64,000 nucleotides of DNA from assembly GCF_014805685.1 (NCBI RefSeq), contig NC_060911.1, forward strand, positions 6,359,212-6,423,211, in the 5' to 3' direction. The position numbers were made by a program, and so were the translations under genes. The stretch comes from Silurus meridionalis (lineage: Eukaryota; Chordata; Actinopteri; Siluriformes; Siluridae). The first letter of the stretch is position 1, and each line of letters opens with the position of its first letter. The notes beneath the pieces are model-generated. The model was not told where the DNA came from, searched no databases, and worked only from the letters and a program-made list of their open reading frames with translations. This document shows, in pieces, positions 35,297 to 47,386 of the stretch.

Positions 35297-36857
35297 CAGG
35301 GAGTGCAGAATTATTAGGCAAGTTGTATTTTTGAGGATTAATTTTATTTGAGGATTTAATTTGAACAACAACCATGTTCTCAATGAACACAAAAAACTCA
35401 TTAATATCAAAGCTGAATATTTTTGGAAGTAGTTTTTAGTTTTAGCTATTTTAGGGGGATATCTGTGTGTGCAGGTGACTATTACTGTGCATAATTATTA
35501 GGCAACTTAACAAAAAACAAATTCATACCCATTTCAATTATTTATTTTTACCAGTGAAACCAATATAACATCTCAACATTCACAAATATACATGTCTGAC
35601 ATTCAAAAACCAAACAAAAACAAATCAGTGACCAATATAGCCACCTTTCTTTGCAAGGACACTCAAAAGCCTGCCATCCATGGATTCTGTCAGTGTTTTG
35701 ATCTGTTCACCATCAACATTGCGTGCAGCAGCAACCACAGCCTCCCAGACACTGTTCAGAGAGGTGTACTGTTTTCCTCCTTGTAAATCGCACATTTGAT
35801 GATGGACCACAGGTTCTCAATGGGGTTCAGATCAGGTGAACAAGGAGGCCATATCATTAGATTTTCTTCTTTTATACCCTTTCTTGCCAGCCACGCTGTG
35901 GAGTACTTGGACGGTGTGATGGAGCATTGTCCTGCATGAAAATCATGTTTTTCTTGAAGGATGCAGACTTCTTCCTGTACCACTGCTTGAAGAAGGTGTC
36001 TTCCAGAAACTGGCAGTAGGACTGGGAGTTCAGCTTGACTCCATCCTCAACCCGAAAAGGCCCCACAAGCTCATCTTTGATGATACCAGCCCAAACCAGT
36101 ACTCCACCTCCACCTTGCTGGCGCCTGAGTCGGACTGGAGCTCTCTGCCCTTTACCAATCCAGCCACGGGCCCATCCATCTGGCCCATCAAGACTCACTC
36201 TCATTTCATCAGTCCATAAAACCTTAGAAAAATCAGTCTTGAGATATTTCTTGGCCCAGTCTTGACGCTTTCAGCTTGTGTGTCTTGTTCAGTGGTGGTC
36301 GACTTTCTGCCTTTCTTACCTTGGCCATGTCTCTGAGTATTGCACACCTTGTGCTTTTGGGCACCCAGTGATGTTGCAGCTCTGAAATATGGCCAAACTG
36401 GTGGCAAGTGGCATCTTGGCAGCTGCACGCTTGACTTTTCTCAGTTCACGGGCAGTTATTTTGCGCCTTGGTTTTTCCACACGCTTCTTGCGACCCTGTC
36501 GACTATTTTGAATGAAACGCTTGATTGTTCGATGATCACGCTTCAGAAGCTTGGCTATTTTAAGACTGCTGCATCCCTCTGCAATATATCTCACTATTTT
36601 TGACTTTTCTGAGCCTGTCAAGTCCTTCTTTTGACCCATTTTGCCAAAGGAAAGGAAGTTGCCTAATAATTATGCACACCTGATATAGGGTGTTGATGTC
36701 ATTAGACCACACCCCTTCTCATTACAGAGATGCACATCACCTAATATGCTTAATTGGTAGTAGGCTTTCCAGCCTATACAGCTTGGAGTAAGACAACATG
36801 CATAACGATGATGATGTGGTCAAAATACTCATTTGCCTAATAATTCTGCACTCCCTG
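35297..36857 (-). mobile_element. Tc1/mariner-family transposon, complete ends with TA duplication
   Basis: 1561 bp, flanked by TA at 35295-35296 and 36858-36859. The ends CAGGGAGTGCAGAATTATTA and TAATAATTCTGCACTCCCTG are perfect inverted repeats. Internal repeats GTGCATAATTATTAGGCAAC (about 35487) and GTTGCCTAATAATTATGCAC (about 36659) give the inverted/direct-repeat arrangement found in many Tc1 elements. The transposase gene lies on the minus strand and is broken. The ends look intact, so mobilisation in trans would once have been possible. Confidence 0.93.
35625..36639 (-). pseudogene. Tc1-family transposase, frameshifted
   Basis: The start ATG at 36639 opens MGQKKDLTGSEKSKIVRY, with the helix-turn-helix IAKLLKRDHRTIKRFIQN and a basic linker GRKKRVEK. 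After a frameshift near 36380 the catalytic core continues: TDEMRVSLDGPDGWARG (first Asp, about 36210), GGGGVLVWAGII, and MQDNAPSH (second Asp, about 35935). A second frameshift precedes PPCSPDLNPIENLW (third acidic residue; DD34E-type spacing) at about 35815. A third leads to the C-terminus SLNSVWEAVVAAA...KKGGYIGH and the stop at 35625. All three catalytic acids remain, but at least three indels prevent a full protein. About 338 codons in total, the normal size for the family. Confidence 0.9.
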
Positions 36858-36946
36858 TATGGTGCAGGCTATTTATTGGTACCTCAAATAACGTTTATAA
36901 AACAATAAGGATGCTTAAAAATCCATATCCTTCTCTTCCTGTCACC

Positions 36947-36951
<5 letters not shown>

Positions 36952-36988
<37 letters not shown>
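36952..36988. repeat. (CT)n microsatellite within the L2 copy
   Basis: About 18 CT units between the reverse-transcriptase remnant and the 3'UTR. Confidence 0.95.
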
Positions 36989-36990
<2 letters not shown>

Positions 36991-37764
36991 AGTGACCACT
37001 CTTCCGGCCCCTCTCCCCTCCTCGGATCTTCCCACTTCATCCTGGCCTGCCTCTGGATAGTGTTCTCTTCGATTGAAGGCCACTCTGTGCAGCTGGTGGT
37101 TTCACATCAACGGCCTGGGGATCCATAAAATTACGGAGTAACAACAGGAGCTTTAAGGATGGATTGGGACTGTACTTAATGTCAACAGTCTGCTACACTG
37201 ACTGCATTTGATCTCCATCACTGCACACCTCGAAATAGTTTATCTGTAATAAATGCACATTTTGTGCCACCCAGATGAGGATGGGTTTCTTCTCAAGTCT
37301 GGTTCCTCTGCTTTATGTCATCTCAAGGAGCTTATAATTGCCACATTCTCCAATGGTTTTCCCATTAGAGACAAACTTACACTTTTAAAGAACAATCGTA
37401 TTTATTCCTTCTTAACACTTTATCTGTGTAAAGCTGCTTGAGACATTGAGCCATTGTTTTGAATTGGTACAGCTGAGCAGCTATGGGGTTGGGGGCCGTG
37501 AATAGGAGCCCAGGAGAACTCATGACCTTTGAAGGCAAAGTATCTTATTACTTATTTCTACACTATGAGATAGTGTTGAATTAGGCCCATATGAGGTTCG
37601 TTGCAGTATTTTAAAAAAAATACCAGATATATTTGACATATATAGACATGTTCACATGCCAAGATACCTTAGAGGGCATCTTATTACAGTTTCCTGCACT
37701 CCGCAGCACTCCAGAGGGCATTTAATCACCCCCACTTTTGAACAGCAGCCATTAGTGCACTTCA

Positions 37765-38225
37765 TTATGTTTTCTCCGCTGTAAGGGCACCCTAGGGGGC
37801 AACTTTGATGGCTTGACAGTGACTTAGTAGTGTCTCAAGACTTTGGAGTCTCTAGAGAGAAGGAGGCAATGGTGAAAATGTGTGAAAACCTTCACAAAAT
37901 GCCAGTATGCTATGATCTTCACACACTTACTGTATTTCAACTTAAAAAAGGGCATAAAAAAACAGTGCATAGAGGCACAAATAGCCAATCAGATTGCAGT
38001 TTTTGAGATTTTTGTAGCCAGAAAAAAGCACAAAAGTTTTTGTGTAGTCTCTGGGCAAATCATAAAAGACCTCCATTTCAAGGGCACTTTTGTTGTAAAA
38101 GAACAACAATGCATTCTACAAAATGTAGAACAACGTATTACAAAAGGTACATGACCCACGAATCCCCCATGAATCCAATAATATTGTCGAGGTCACATTG
38201 TTGTAATAATACATTCAAATGAATA
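37765..38225 (+). repeat. Unclassified dispersed repeat, copy A
   Basis: Shares an ordered series of blocks with 39645-40065: CTGTAAGGGCACCCTAGGGGGC, GGCTTGACAGTGACTTAGTAG, AATCAGATTGC, TTTTGAGAT, TAGTCTCTGGG and AAGGGCAC. Blank of known coding motifs. Confidence 0.8.
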
Positions 38226-38878
38226 GATGCCGAGAATGAATGGATAGAGAATGCCATGTTAAATAATTGCAGAGTCATAAACTACAAGAGGGAAATGTCC
38301 TTGATGAGAGCATTTTTAAGTAACAGTGATTTGCAAGACTCCTGTAGAAATCATTCATCCACTTCTTCGCTCAGCCTACTGAGAAGCTAGAGAGCTGGAA
38401 AGGAGGAATCTGAAGATGGTTGCTGATTTTTCATTCATTCAGAAGCCGCAAAGACAAAATGAGTGCTTGGAGATGGACAGAGGTTTTACATTCCTGTGTA
38501 TGTGAATGTGTGTTTAGACATATTTGCTTATCTGTAACAGAGCAAACATGTGGCAATATGACCCTGGAATTGACTGGGTAAAAATGGTAGCATCTCTTCA
38601 GACTTCATGGTGGTAATTTTATTCTGTCTGTTCCTTTGTGCAAGCAGGAGATCCATATTAGTTCTCCATACCTGGGTGTTCCTCATTAAAGCTCTGGCCA
38701 TATGGATTACAGTAAAAACCTGTGTGCATGCAAATGTGTGTGTGAGTTGTGAGAGGACAGATTGTTTGTAAACCTTGAGTCTTGCACTTTTGACCCGGTC
38801 TTCACAGAGGCAATATGGCCACTGTGGGAAGAGCATTTGTCTCGCCCTTATGCAGCTGTTGAATACACTTTGCAGATG

Positions 38879-38945
<67 letters not shown>

Positions 38946-39644
38946 ACTAAACGAGAGACCATTGTGCCTGTACTAAAAGCATTTAATGACTCTCCAGTGA
39001 CTTGGCTACAGCGATTGACTCATACAGTTTGGAGCAAAGCCAGTAGGAATCTTAGCTCAATAAAACCACCCGTTATTAAAAACCCATCAGACAAAACGGG
39101 TGATTAATATCAAAGTGGGTGCAGTGAAACATCTCTGGCACCTGTTGATTTGTTTTTAGAGCGATTACCCGCATTGTCATCATTTTGACACCTACAGAGA
39201 CGGAGAGCTGAGAAGGAAAATGACAGAACAATACCCAGGCTAATTTCAAACCTCAACCTAACCACATCTTTTTACCACATGTATTGGCTTACAATTAAAT
39301 CCAGTGCCTCCTGATATGATGATGGCTTTAGTGCTTAATTGAGAAAATGTGAAAATTCCCAGCAAGGAGTTCCATGCCACAACCATTTGTGTGAATAATA
39401 AATATAGATTCAACATTTGCCACATACACAGTAATGTACAATTTATAATTGAAGGTGAAACTACTTCTTATACTGTGCATCTTATCAACTAATAAAAATT
39501 ATAGGATCAGGCAGAAATACTACAAATGTAAGGAAAAAAAAGTAAAAGAAAATCTTGAATTTATGGCATATTCAACTAACATTTTACTTTAACATTGTTT
39601 TGAGGGCATTTCATTTTAATGAGAAACAATTAGTGCAAGTTTCT
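38226..39644. other. Unassigned stretch with a CA repeat
   Basis: No gene seen between the two unclassified repeat copies except the (CA)n at 38881-38932. Confidence 0.45.
38881..38932. repeat. (CA)n microsatellite
   Basis: About 26 units. Confidence 0.97.
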
Positions 39645-40065
39645 CCACTGTAAGGGCACCCTAGGGGGCTCTTTTTGGTGGCTTGACAGTGACTTAGTAG
39701 TGCCTCAAAACTTGAGCTAATGGGGAAAATGTAAAAAAAAATGTACAGAATACTGTGATCTTCACAAATTTCAACAAAGGCATAAAATGATCAATGCACA
39801 GAAGGAAAAATAGACAATCAGATTGCTGCTTTTGAGATACTGAAGTGTGTGGCCAAAAACAAGCACAAAATGTATCAGACGTTTTGTAGTCTCTGGGTAA
39901 ATCAATTTTAAGGGCACCTTTGTTGGAAAAGTACAACAATGATTCTTTACAAAAGAACAACAAATTACAAGAAGAGCCCCATAAATCCTAATATTTTATG
40001 AATGTTCGATTGTTGTAAAAATACCTTCAAATGGATGGACAATCTGATAGTTATGTTACATAAGT
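39645..40065 (+). repeat. Unclassified dispersed repeat, copy B
   Basis: Same orientation as copy A, about 1.9 kb downstream, with several small deletions. An internal AGTGTGTGGCCAAAAACAAGC segment is longer than in copy A. Confidence 0.8.
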
Positions 40066-40242
40066 TTCACTGTTTTGAAACAAATACATTGTCCAAATAT
40101 ATTTCTGTATATTTGTACACATTTAAATCTTGAACTCGTCCTATTGTATTGGAAATTAATTCTCCCTATTTCGCACATCATTTATTTTTATTTTTTACCA
40201 ATCATCTACTTGTGAAGACCAACTATGTCTAGATATTATGTG

Positions 40243-40530
40243 CCTGTCTAAAGTTTGGAAACACCCAGTCTTTTTTATGAGACATGCCCATTGTTCATTC
40301 TGTTTATATGCAACAATCTAGGTGAAAGCCATACAAGAAAACACACAGGAACTGGACAGGGAATGACAGGAAGAAAGCTTTGTGGACAGATGAGTCCAAA
40401 TTTAAAATGTTTGGTTTTAACAGGACAACTTAAATAAGACTGAGAACAAGAGACTGTAACCAGACTGAAAAATTAATGAGGGACAGTGTGACAAAGTGTG
40501 TTGAAAGATGAGAGAGGTAGACACGGGGTC
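40243..40530 (+). pseudogene. Tc1-like transposon fragment
   Basis: CTTTGTGGACAGATGAGTCC AAATTTAAAATGTTTGG corresponds to L-W-T-D-E-S-K-F-K-M-F-G of Tc1 transposases; the left end GCCTGTCTAAAGTTTGGAAACACC resembles a Tc1 terminal sequence. Heavily deleted. Confidence 0.6.
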
Positions 40531-40737
40531 CAGTGAAGCTACTTCGTGTCTCTGATTAAAAAAAAAATGAATATGTGTCAAATTCTAATTATTATTTATT
40601 TAGATTTTGAAACTGCCCTATTGTATTGGATGATAATTTTGCCTTAAATTGATAATTATGTGCAGAAATAAGCAATCAGCAATAGCTTATCAGAAAGCTC
40701 AGAAAATGTCATAAAATATATGAACAAAAGTAGATTT

Positions 40738-40962
40738 GACCACTAGATTTTGTAGTGTGCTTGTGGATATTTGTGCTCATTCACCTCAAACTTCTATAGC
40801 AGGTCATTCAAGATCATTTTCCAAGTCACTCTAACCCATACAAAGCATATCTTTATGGAGCCATTTGGTGTACAGAGGAATTTACATACTGGAACAAGGT
40901 CTTAAGAACTGTCTGGAAAAATCAGGTGTCTCAATACATTTGTCCATATATTGTGTTTAGCA
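40738..40962 (-). mobile_element. Tc1-derived repeat fragment
   Basis: CCACTAGATTTTGTAGTGTGC, TTTGTGCTCATTCA and the end TGTCTCAATACATTTGTCCA TATATTGTG match the minus-oriented family at 16943-17335. Confidence 0.6.
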
Positions 40963-40964
40963 AT

Positions 40965-41915
40965 ATTTCACAGCAAGAACAATTGAATAAAATGAAATGA
41001 AGAAGCAATGTTTAATTGCACAGTTTTTCCTTAAAATAAAGGCTAGTCTAAAGGTGTTACTGTTATATTCTGCATGCTAGATGTAATGCTAGCTCAAATG
41101 AACCTAATTACCTAAAACACCATTATCATTTGAGCACCATTGGCTTTTATACTTCAAGCTGTCAAGACAATTTGTGCAAACACTGTGAATCCTATCATGT
41201 TCCAAACTCCTACTCAAGCGGCTTGATTGCCAACATGCATTACATTACTGCATGCCTACATTTGTAATTATTATGTTAGTAGATTATCTTTGCCACTTAT
41301 ACCTCTTGTGATTCCTCTGTTACCCTTCTTGGGGGTTTGATCGCTCCATATTTGAAAATTGCAAAAATTTAAAGGGAAACCTTAAAAATGTCCTGATATT
41401 AAGTTGTACATCAAAAATATTTTATTGACCTTTAAACATTGTTATAGGTTAAGACTTTTTGTTAAGACAAAACAAAACCCAACACACAATTATTTTGCTG
41501 ATACAATATTATTATGTTTGCTGTACATCCCAGGTTGCAAAAGACATTGTGCACTATTTTCTAAATCGATTAGACATTTTCAAAAGTTGGGGCTCAAACC
41601 AACTGCCTGCTTTTCCTGCCCTGTCCTTGACACATTTTGACTTTCTGAAGTGGCTTTTAAATAGAGCAAGAGGCATGACAAATTGATCCCGAAACGAGTT
41701 CCAAGTTCCAAACCAAATCCACTGACTGTTGGTGTGAATAAGCTTTGCCAGTTCAGCACACAGGGCTGTAATTCTTCAGGTTTTTAGCTGTTTTCCACAG
41801 AATTTTGAATTTGTACTCAGGCAGATTCAAGCTTTATTTAAACTTACATCAACATCCTAAATTTCTCATCAGAACATAATTTTATGCAGTAGTAATATTT
41901 CATGCAAGTAAGAAT
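40965..41915. other. Unassigned stretch
   Basis: AT-rich; no gene or repeat recognised. Confidence 0.45.
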
Positions 41916-41923
41916 ATAATGAA

Positions 41924-42647
41924 CAGTGTTGGGCAGTAACGCGTTACTGTAACACAGTTACTTTTGACAGTAACTAATCCTGTAACGCATTACTTTTTAA
42001 ATAAAGTAACTGCGTGACCGTTACCGTATGGTGCGTTACCCGTTACTTTTTTAAATGAATGAATTTTGGCTGAAGTGTAGACTACAGTTTAACCTGTTTA
42101 CAGCAGAGACGCATTGTAGGATTGGTGGATGAACCACTGTAAACACGAAGAAGACGCACTGTGGGCGTGTCTCCGTTTATTCAGGTCTGTGCGGCAGTAA
42201 TGGCGAGTCGAGGTGAGAGCAAGACGAGTTTCTCAAAGTGGAAATATGCTCATTATTTTACTTTAGTTGAGTATAAAGACAAAAACATTTCAGTCAAATG
42301 TAAGCTGTGTCTTTCTGGTTCGAAGCTCGTATCTACTGCGATAAACAGCAACTCCAAACTGTCAAAGCTCCTCCAGGAACTCCATGCCTCGACGAAGCTA
42401 GAAGCTAGAAGCTAACCCGGTGTTCTGTTCTACATTGTTGATAGTTTTCATACTTCACCTGTGAAAGGAACATTTATAAGAGCTCAACACAACAGCCGAA
42501 GCCACTTTAGTTTTTGATTCTGAATATATTATTCAGCGTGTTTTGTTACTTATTTCAGAAATCCTTGTGATATATTCAGGTACTTTTTGAATGAAGTAAC
42601 TAGTAACTGTAACTAGTTACTATTTTTTAGTAACTAGCACAACACTG
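41924..42647 (+). mobile_element. Non-autonomous hAT transposon with 8-bp target duplication
   Basis: 724 bp with ends CAGTGTTGGGCAGTAACGCG and, inverted, CAGTGTTGTGCTAGTTACT. It is flanked on both sides by the identical octamer ATAATGAA (41916-41923 and 42648-42655), the 8-bp duplication typical of hAT insertion. Subterminal GTTACT/AGTAAC motifs repeat on both sides. Only the first part of a transposase is present. Confidence 0.92.
42200..42415 (+). pseudogene. hAT transposase N-terminal fragment with BED-type zinc finger
   Basis: The frame starts MASRGESKTSFSKWKYAHYF and continues VKCKLCLSGSKLVSTAINS. It ends LLQELHASTKLEARS and a stop inside a GAAGCTA triple repeat (42399-42415). W, Y and the CxxC pair fit a BED finger; the usual HxxxxH appears as LLQELH, so one histidine ligand seems lost. 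The dimerisation and catalytic parts are absent. Confidence 0.75.
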
Positions 42648-42997
42648 ATAATGAATATAAGTAACTTTCAAATGTTGCTGCTTGAAAAGTAGCCTGCTTT
42701 TAAATCATTTATGTTAAAGCAAATTTAGCTAACCTTTTTCAGTGCATGTAGTTGGGATTTGCTGAGTAAATTAGATATGTAAACCTCATACACTAGCTTA
42801 GCTACCCAGGGTGGGTTTGGGAGACTTTTACTGTATGTCAGGTTTGACCATCTTTCATAATAAGTCACATAAGGATTGAAAGTAATTCTGGGATTATCTG
42901 CTGGGAAAAAACCTAAATGCAGAGTATCACAAGTAAAAAAGTAACAAAATATAACCCAGCTAGCACTATTTCATTCTATTAAAAAAAAAGTAACAAA

Positions 42998-42998
42998 T

Positions 42999-43052
<54 letters not shown>
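42998..43052. repeat. (CA)n microsatellite
   Basis: About 27 units. Confidence 0.97.
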
Positions 43053-43057
<5 letters not shown>

Positions 43058-43240
43058 ATGGCTGGCTCAAATGATTTTGAGTTTAATACCTGCACCTCCA
43101 AACCATCAGTTGCCCTTTAGCCCTTTAGCATTTGTGTCTGTACTGTAAAATAAAGTGCATTTTCAGTCTCTTTTTGCATTCCCCAGAATTATAAACATAT
43201 AAGATATCACAAATCAGTGTTTGTGTTGGCAAAAAGCTTT

Positions 43241-43242
<2 letters not shown>

Positions 43243-43300
<58 letters not shown>
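43243..43300. repeat. (CA)n microsatellite
   Basis: About 29 units. Confidence 0.97.
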
Positions 43301-43302
<2 letters not shown>

Positions 43303-43375
43303 GTAACTCTACTAAGTGTAAGCCAAAGGCTGTATTAATATTTTATATATAATATAAAACACATCTTTGTGGTTT

Positions 43376-43379
<4 letters not shown>

Positions 43380-43427
<48 letters not shown>

Positions 43428-43434
43428 GCACGCA
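43380..43434. repeat. (CA)n microsatellite ending in CACG repeats
   Basis: CA run ending in three ACGC-type units. Confidence 0.96.
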
Positions 43435-43518
43435 CTGCCCAGAATGCTTGATAAACCTTTTACTTTTCTTTGTTGTGTTATTTCCATGTTTTTCTGTCCT
43501 TGATTTGCTTTTAGCATC

Positions 43519-43602
43519 CTCTCTCTCTCTCTCTCTCTCTCTCTGTGTCTCTGTCTCTCTCTCTCTCTCTCTCTGTGTCTCTGTCTCTCCATCTCTCTCT
43601 GT
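43519..43602. repeat. (CT)n microsatellite with GTCT interruptions
   Basis: CT tracts separated by CTGTGTCTCTGTC twice, so the interruption itself is duplicated. Confidence 0.95.
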
Positions 43603-44094
43603 CTTTTTCTTTCTTTTTAGCCCTGTAGAGAATATCGGATAGAGGTCACAGAGTTGTAAAGCAGACACACCGTTTGTTCTTTTCTGCTTTCAGTTTTGCA
43701 ATTTCGGGGTTTTAAATTAATAAACAGAGTTCATATGGAACTTTGATGGATAAACATCTTTTTTTACCTAAACTCAAAACTTTTTTGTATAAGGTTGTGT
43801 AAGAGGAGTGTACTGAGACACACTGATGTTGCCCTTGTGCCATTTTGATGGGTTAACAGGGAAATTATAGCTATATAAACTTTTAATTATTGCTTTAAAA
43901 TAGGTTTACTGTGGTCAGGGCAAGCAAGGTTTTCTCTGCTGTGTTAAATTCAGTCAAAAAGCAGAATCACTTACTTCTTTTTTAATACATTTTTGTTTAT
44001 GTATATGTATTAAATAATTTCTAACAGTCTATTCTTTTCAGAGCTTGCAAACCGCATCTGTAGTAAAGCTTAAATAAATTTTCAAAAGCTCAAA

Positions 44095-44600
44095 TATATT
44101 TTTTGTGGATTTAATAGCTATTTTTTTCATTCCACAATGGCTGACAGAAATGTGCAGAAACCAGAAACCATTTTGTGAATATTGATGCTTCTGCTTGAGT
44201 GTTCATTGGGTGTCTTGCTTTATTAATAGCATTCATTTTCAATGTATGAGATACCTGTCTATGATGCAGCATTCCATTATACTGAATTTCTGTATAAATA
44301 TTGATGGTTTCTATAGCCGTGCATATCATAATAGTATTAAGAGGCAGAGCGACTCAGGTAGGACACCACCTACAAAGACTAAGATGTGAAATTAACGGCC
44401 TGCCACTGGTTTACTGGTTCCTTCCAAACTAAATCTGTTTGTACAGAATCGGTTCCGTGTGCTCCAGGATGCTCAGAAATTTTTTTCTTTTTACCAGAAC
44501 TTTTATTTCCTGACAGGAAACCTCACTGCCTGATTTGGGAACAAAATGTAGCAGTAAAGGCTAGCTCTTTAAGGGTGGTGTGGTCGGCTTAGTGTAACAT
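44095..44600 (+). pseudogene. hAT-type repeat related to 9890-10800 and 52200-52350
   Basis: GTGGATTTAATAGCTATTTTT TTCATTCCACAATGGCTGAC matches 52211-52255. 44255-44410 (TATTGATGGTTTCTATA, TATTAAGAGG, ACGGCCTGCCACTGG) matches 10660-10765. The ATG begins MADRN like other TTF-type hAT proteins but is soon frameshifted. Confidence 0.55.
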
Positions 44601-44604
44601 CTGC

Positions 44605-47380
44605 ACTGAGCTTCCTGACCTGCTATAGAAAGTGGTGCTGGACATCCTGCTGAAAAACACCATTGCAATTAGGGAATACCATTGCCACGAAGGTGAGTAA
44701 CTTGGTCTGAAGGAATGTCTAAGTGCGTGTCAAAAATACTTTTACATACATTAATTCCATGACTCAGGTTATCCTAGCAAAAACATTGCCAGGGAATCAT
44801 ACTGCCTACACCAGGTTGTATTTTTCCCATAAGGCATCCTGGTTCTTCTTCAATTGCTCCATGGCATTGTGCCAATTATTGGCATACTTTGATGGTGGAT
44901 AGAAGTCAGCATGGATGTTGAGTGGTCTGTGGCTATACAGCCTCATACACAACAATCTCTGATACAATGTGGGCAATTTGTGCTACAGAAACTCTTCTGT
45001 AAGCTGCACCTCCTAAGTAAACAGTAACTGAAATCTCTTAGACAGCTAACTTTAGCTTTAGTTGGCTAATAATTGCTATCAAATTAGCCTTAGCACAGTT
45101 CAACTAATGCTAGCTAACTAATTTCTAGCTAACTAGATTTGAGAGTAGTGATGCTGTATATAACTAACTATTTAAATAGATAACACAAATTTAATTAGCT
45201 TTACCGCTCAACATAGCTACTGCTGATTTGGAATCCTGGAAACATCACCTAATATAGTGAGAGTCTACTGCTACCTTTCCCATTCCTTATTAGCATTAGC
45301 AACCAAATATACAACTCCTCAAACTCTGAAGCATGTTCTGGCGTTTGTATGTGTCAAATTATCAGAAACTCAAAGCAGCTTCACTGGACTCCGGCACCAA
45401 CCTCTCTCCTCTCTTACTCTCCTCAACACACTCTCTGTCATTCTGTTCCTCACCTGTTCCTCATATTCGCTCCATCTCTCCATCCCTCCTGCTGTCAGGC
45501 TTATGACTTTCTTTATAGCTGAAGCCTATTAGACAGCAGGATGAGAGGAGATACTCATTATTTCCACAGCACTCCTGCTATCTTGCTCTCTCTCTTTCTC
45601 TCAGGTCATCTAAAATAAATTAAATTCCAAAGCTGAGAAAAGACAAATACGCTCAGAGTGCATGGATGAATGGAAATGAAGAGATGTTCGAACAAGTTAA
45701 CAATGTTAAAAGGAATTTTATAAGGGACGAGTGCAGACAATTAAACCTCTGTGTGACCAATTAATGATGATCTGAATATGATGCATGCTTGCTGACAATG
45801 GTTTAATTTAGTTTAATTAAGATAATATATTTAAAAGCATGAGTCCCCCATGAGATTTTTTCAAATGTCCCCAAAGGATTATGAGCTGTAACACTAATAA
45901 AAAGAAAATGGCTATTTGGTCAAATTGGCAAAAAATGGATGCCACTTTATAATGAATAGAGCCCCACTGGGGCATTAATCATGCTGCCCCATGATTGCTC
46001 TCTGAACATTTTTTGTGGAGGAGGAGCAGTGGACAGGGTTTCTAGTACTCTACATCCAATAAGATCCTGTTTAACAGCAAACCATTGGATTTAAAAGTAA
46101 ATGGTCTTTGTAACTGTTGAAAATGTGTCTAGGAGGCACAACATACAGTATGATGTTTTATTCTAATACAGTAAAAAGACTGGGAAAAATAATGCAAAAA
46201 CGGAGGTGGAAAAGAGGGGAAAAAGACATTCAGGTCTTGCACATGTTAGTACACACACAGGTCACAGTATACAGTCAGGTCTTTTATAATTTAGTAATCA
46301 AGTGTATTTCAAGCAGGAGCAATGCATGCAATATCTGCAATCCAATAAGCTACACCATTAAAACCGAAAGCAAAAAATGTAGTTTAGAAGTTCCTTTATT
46401 TTTGAACATTGACTGCACTGACAATTAACAGAATAACCGTATAAACCTTCCAAATGAATTATTTGACCATAGAAATTCAGGGTATTATCGGATATCATTT
46501 TATTCTAGGAAATTTCCACTACTGTCTCTGACCTTAATGAAGAGAGTATGATTTATAAGCAAATAAATAAATCCTGACTGCTAGCTTCATTGAAAATATA
46601 ATAACAGACTGAATTTACATTATTCAAATCTGTACATTGTTTTTTTCACTTGGTTGAACTGTGTTACACTAATGCACTTTATTTTTGTAAATCCAACATG
46701 ATTTAATGCTTGTGTTCAAGTAATTAAATTAACTAATAAGCTATCTCCAAAACAATGGCAAAATTTCCATTTAGATGATAGAGACAAAGTTAAAATTTAC
46801 ACATTTTTCTTTTCCATTATACAGATTAACTATTTGACTTCTTTTGGACATCTTTGTCCAATCAAATGCTCTTTGGATATGTCTCTAACCCTGGTGCTAT
46901 AGAACTCACCTTGCCATGGTTGCTGCTACTGAGCAAAATAGATCATATCAACATGCATGAGCCACCAGTCTGTCTCTGTCTTTGTGCTGTTTATTAACTG
47001 TAAGATGACCAAAAAAACACAAATGAATCCATTTTCATTTAATGAAACGGGAAGCGGCTGCAAGTGTAGATAATTGTATTTGATGGACGAATATATAAAA
47101 ACAGTAAAACAAAAAAAAAGGACCACAACAACAAATATGAAATCATGAAAGATAATCCTGGACCTAAACATGAGCAAGACTAATGCAGACCAACAACAAC
47201 TGTGAAAGATAACAAATGAAAGACCAACCGTAATATAGATGTGCTAATTTTGTGAAGGTGCAACAGATGTGAATGCAGAAGTCATGTGATGTGACTTGTG
47301 ACTGTACAGTTCCTTGCTGTAAATGTAATCTTGATGCTAATGCATATTTAGGGATCAAGCCCACATCCAAACTAACAGTC
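44605..47380. other. Unassigned stretch
   Basis: No supported gene. 45035-45190 is rich in GCTA/TAGCTAACTA words; 45395-45490 is CT-rich. Short ORFs lack recognisable motifs. Confidence 0.4.
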
Positions 47381-47386
47381 AAGTAT

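Larger units (their letters stand above)
35018..37455 (+). mobile_element. L2-like LINE copy split by a Tc1 element
   Basis: The left part 35018-35296 is a frameshifted L2 reverse-transcriptase end: CAGAATGCAGCAGCAAGAGT C (Q-N-A-A-A-R-V), TGATTCCCCATCAAATCTCG (H-W-L-P-I/V-x-x-R), then a region equivalent to Y-K-A-L-x-G-L-x-P-x-Y-L. The frame resumes at 36860 with GGTGCAGGCTATTTATTGGTACC. A CT repeat follows (36952-36988), then the 3'UTR (36990-37455), which aligns with 1-500. The Tc1 element at 35297-36857 interrupts it at a TA. Confidence 0.75.
42660..44085. other. Microsatellite-rich stretch without genes
   Basis: Holds three (CA)n tracts and a CT tract within 600 bp (listed separately); nothing else recognised. 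Confidence 0.5.

Noticed and set aside
37882..38154. 90-codon ORF in the unclassified repeat
   Set aside because: The second copy (39645-40065) does not keep the frame, so coding is not supported.
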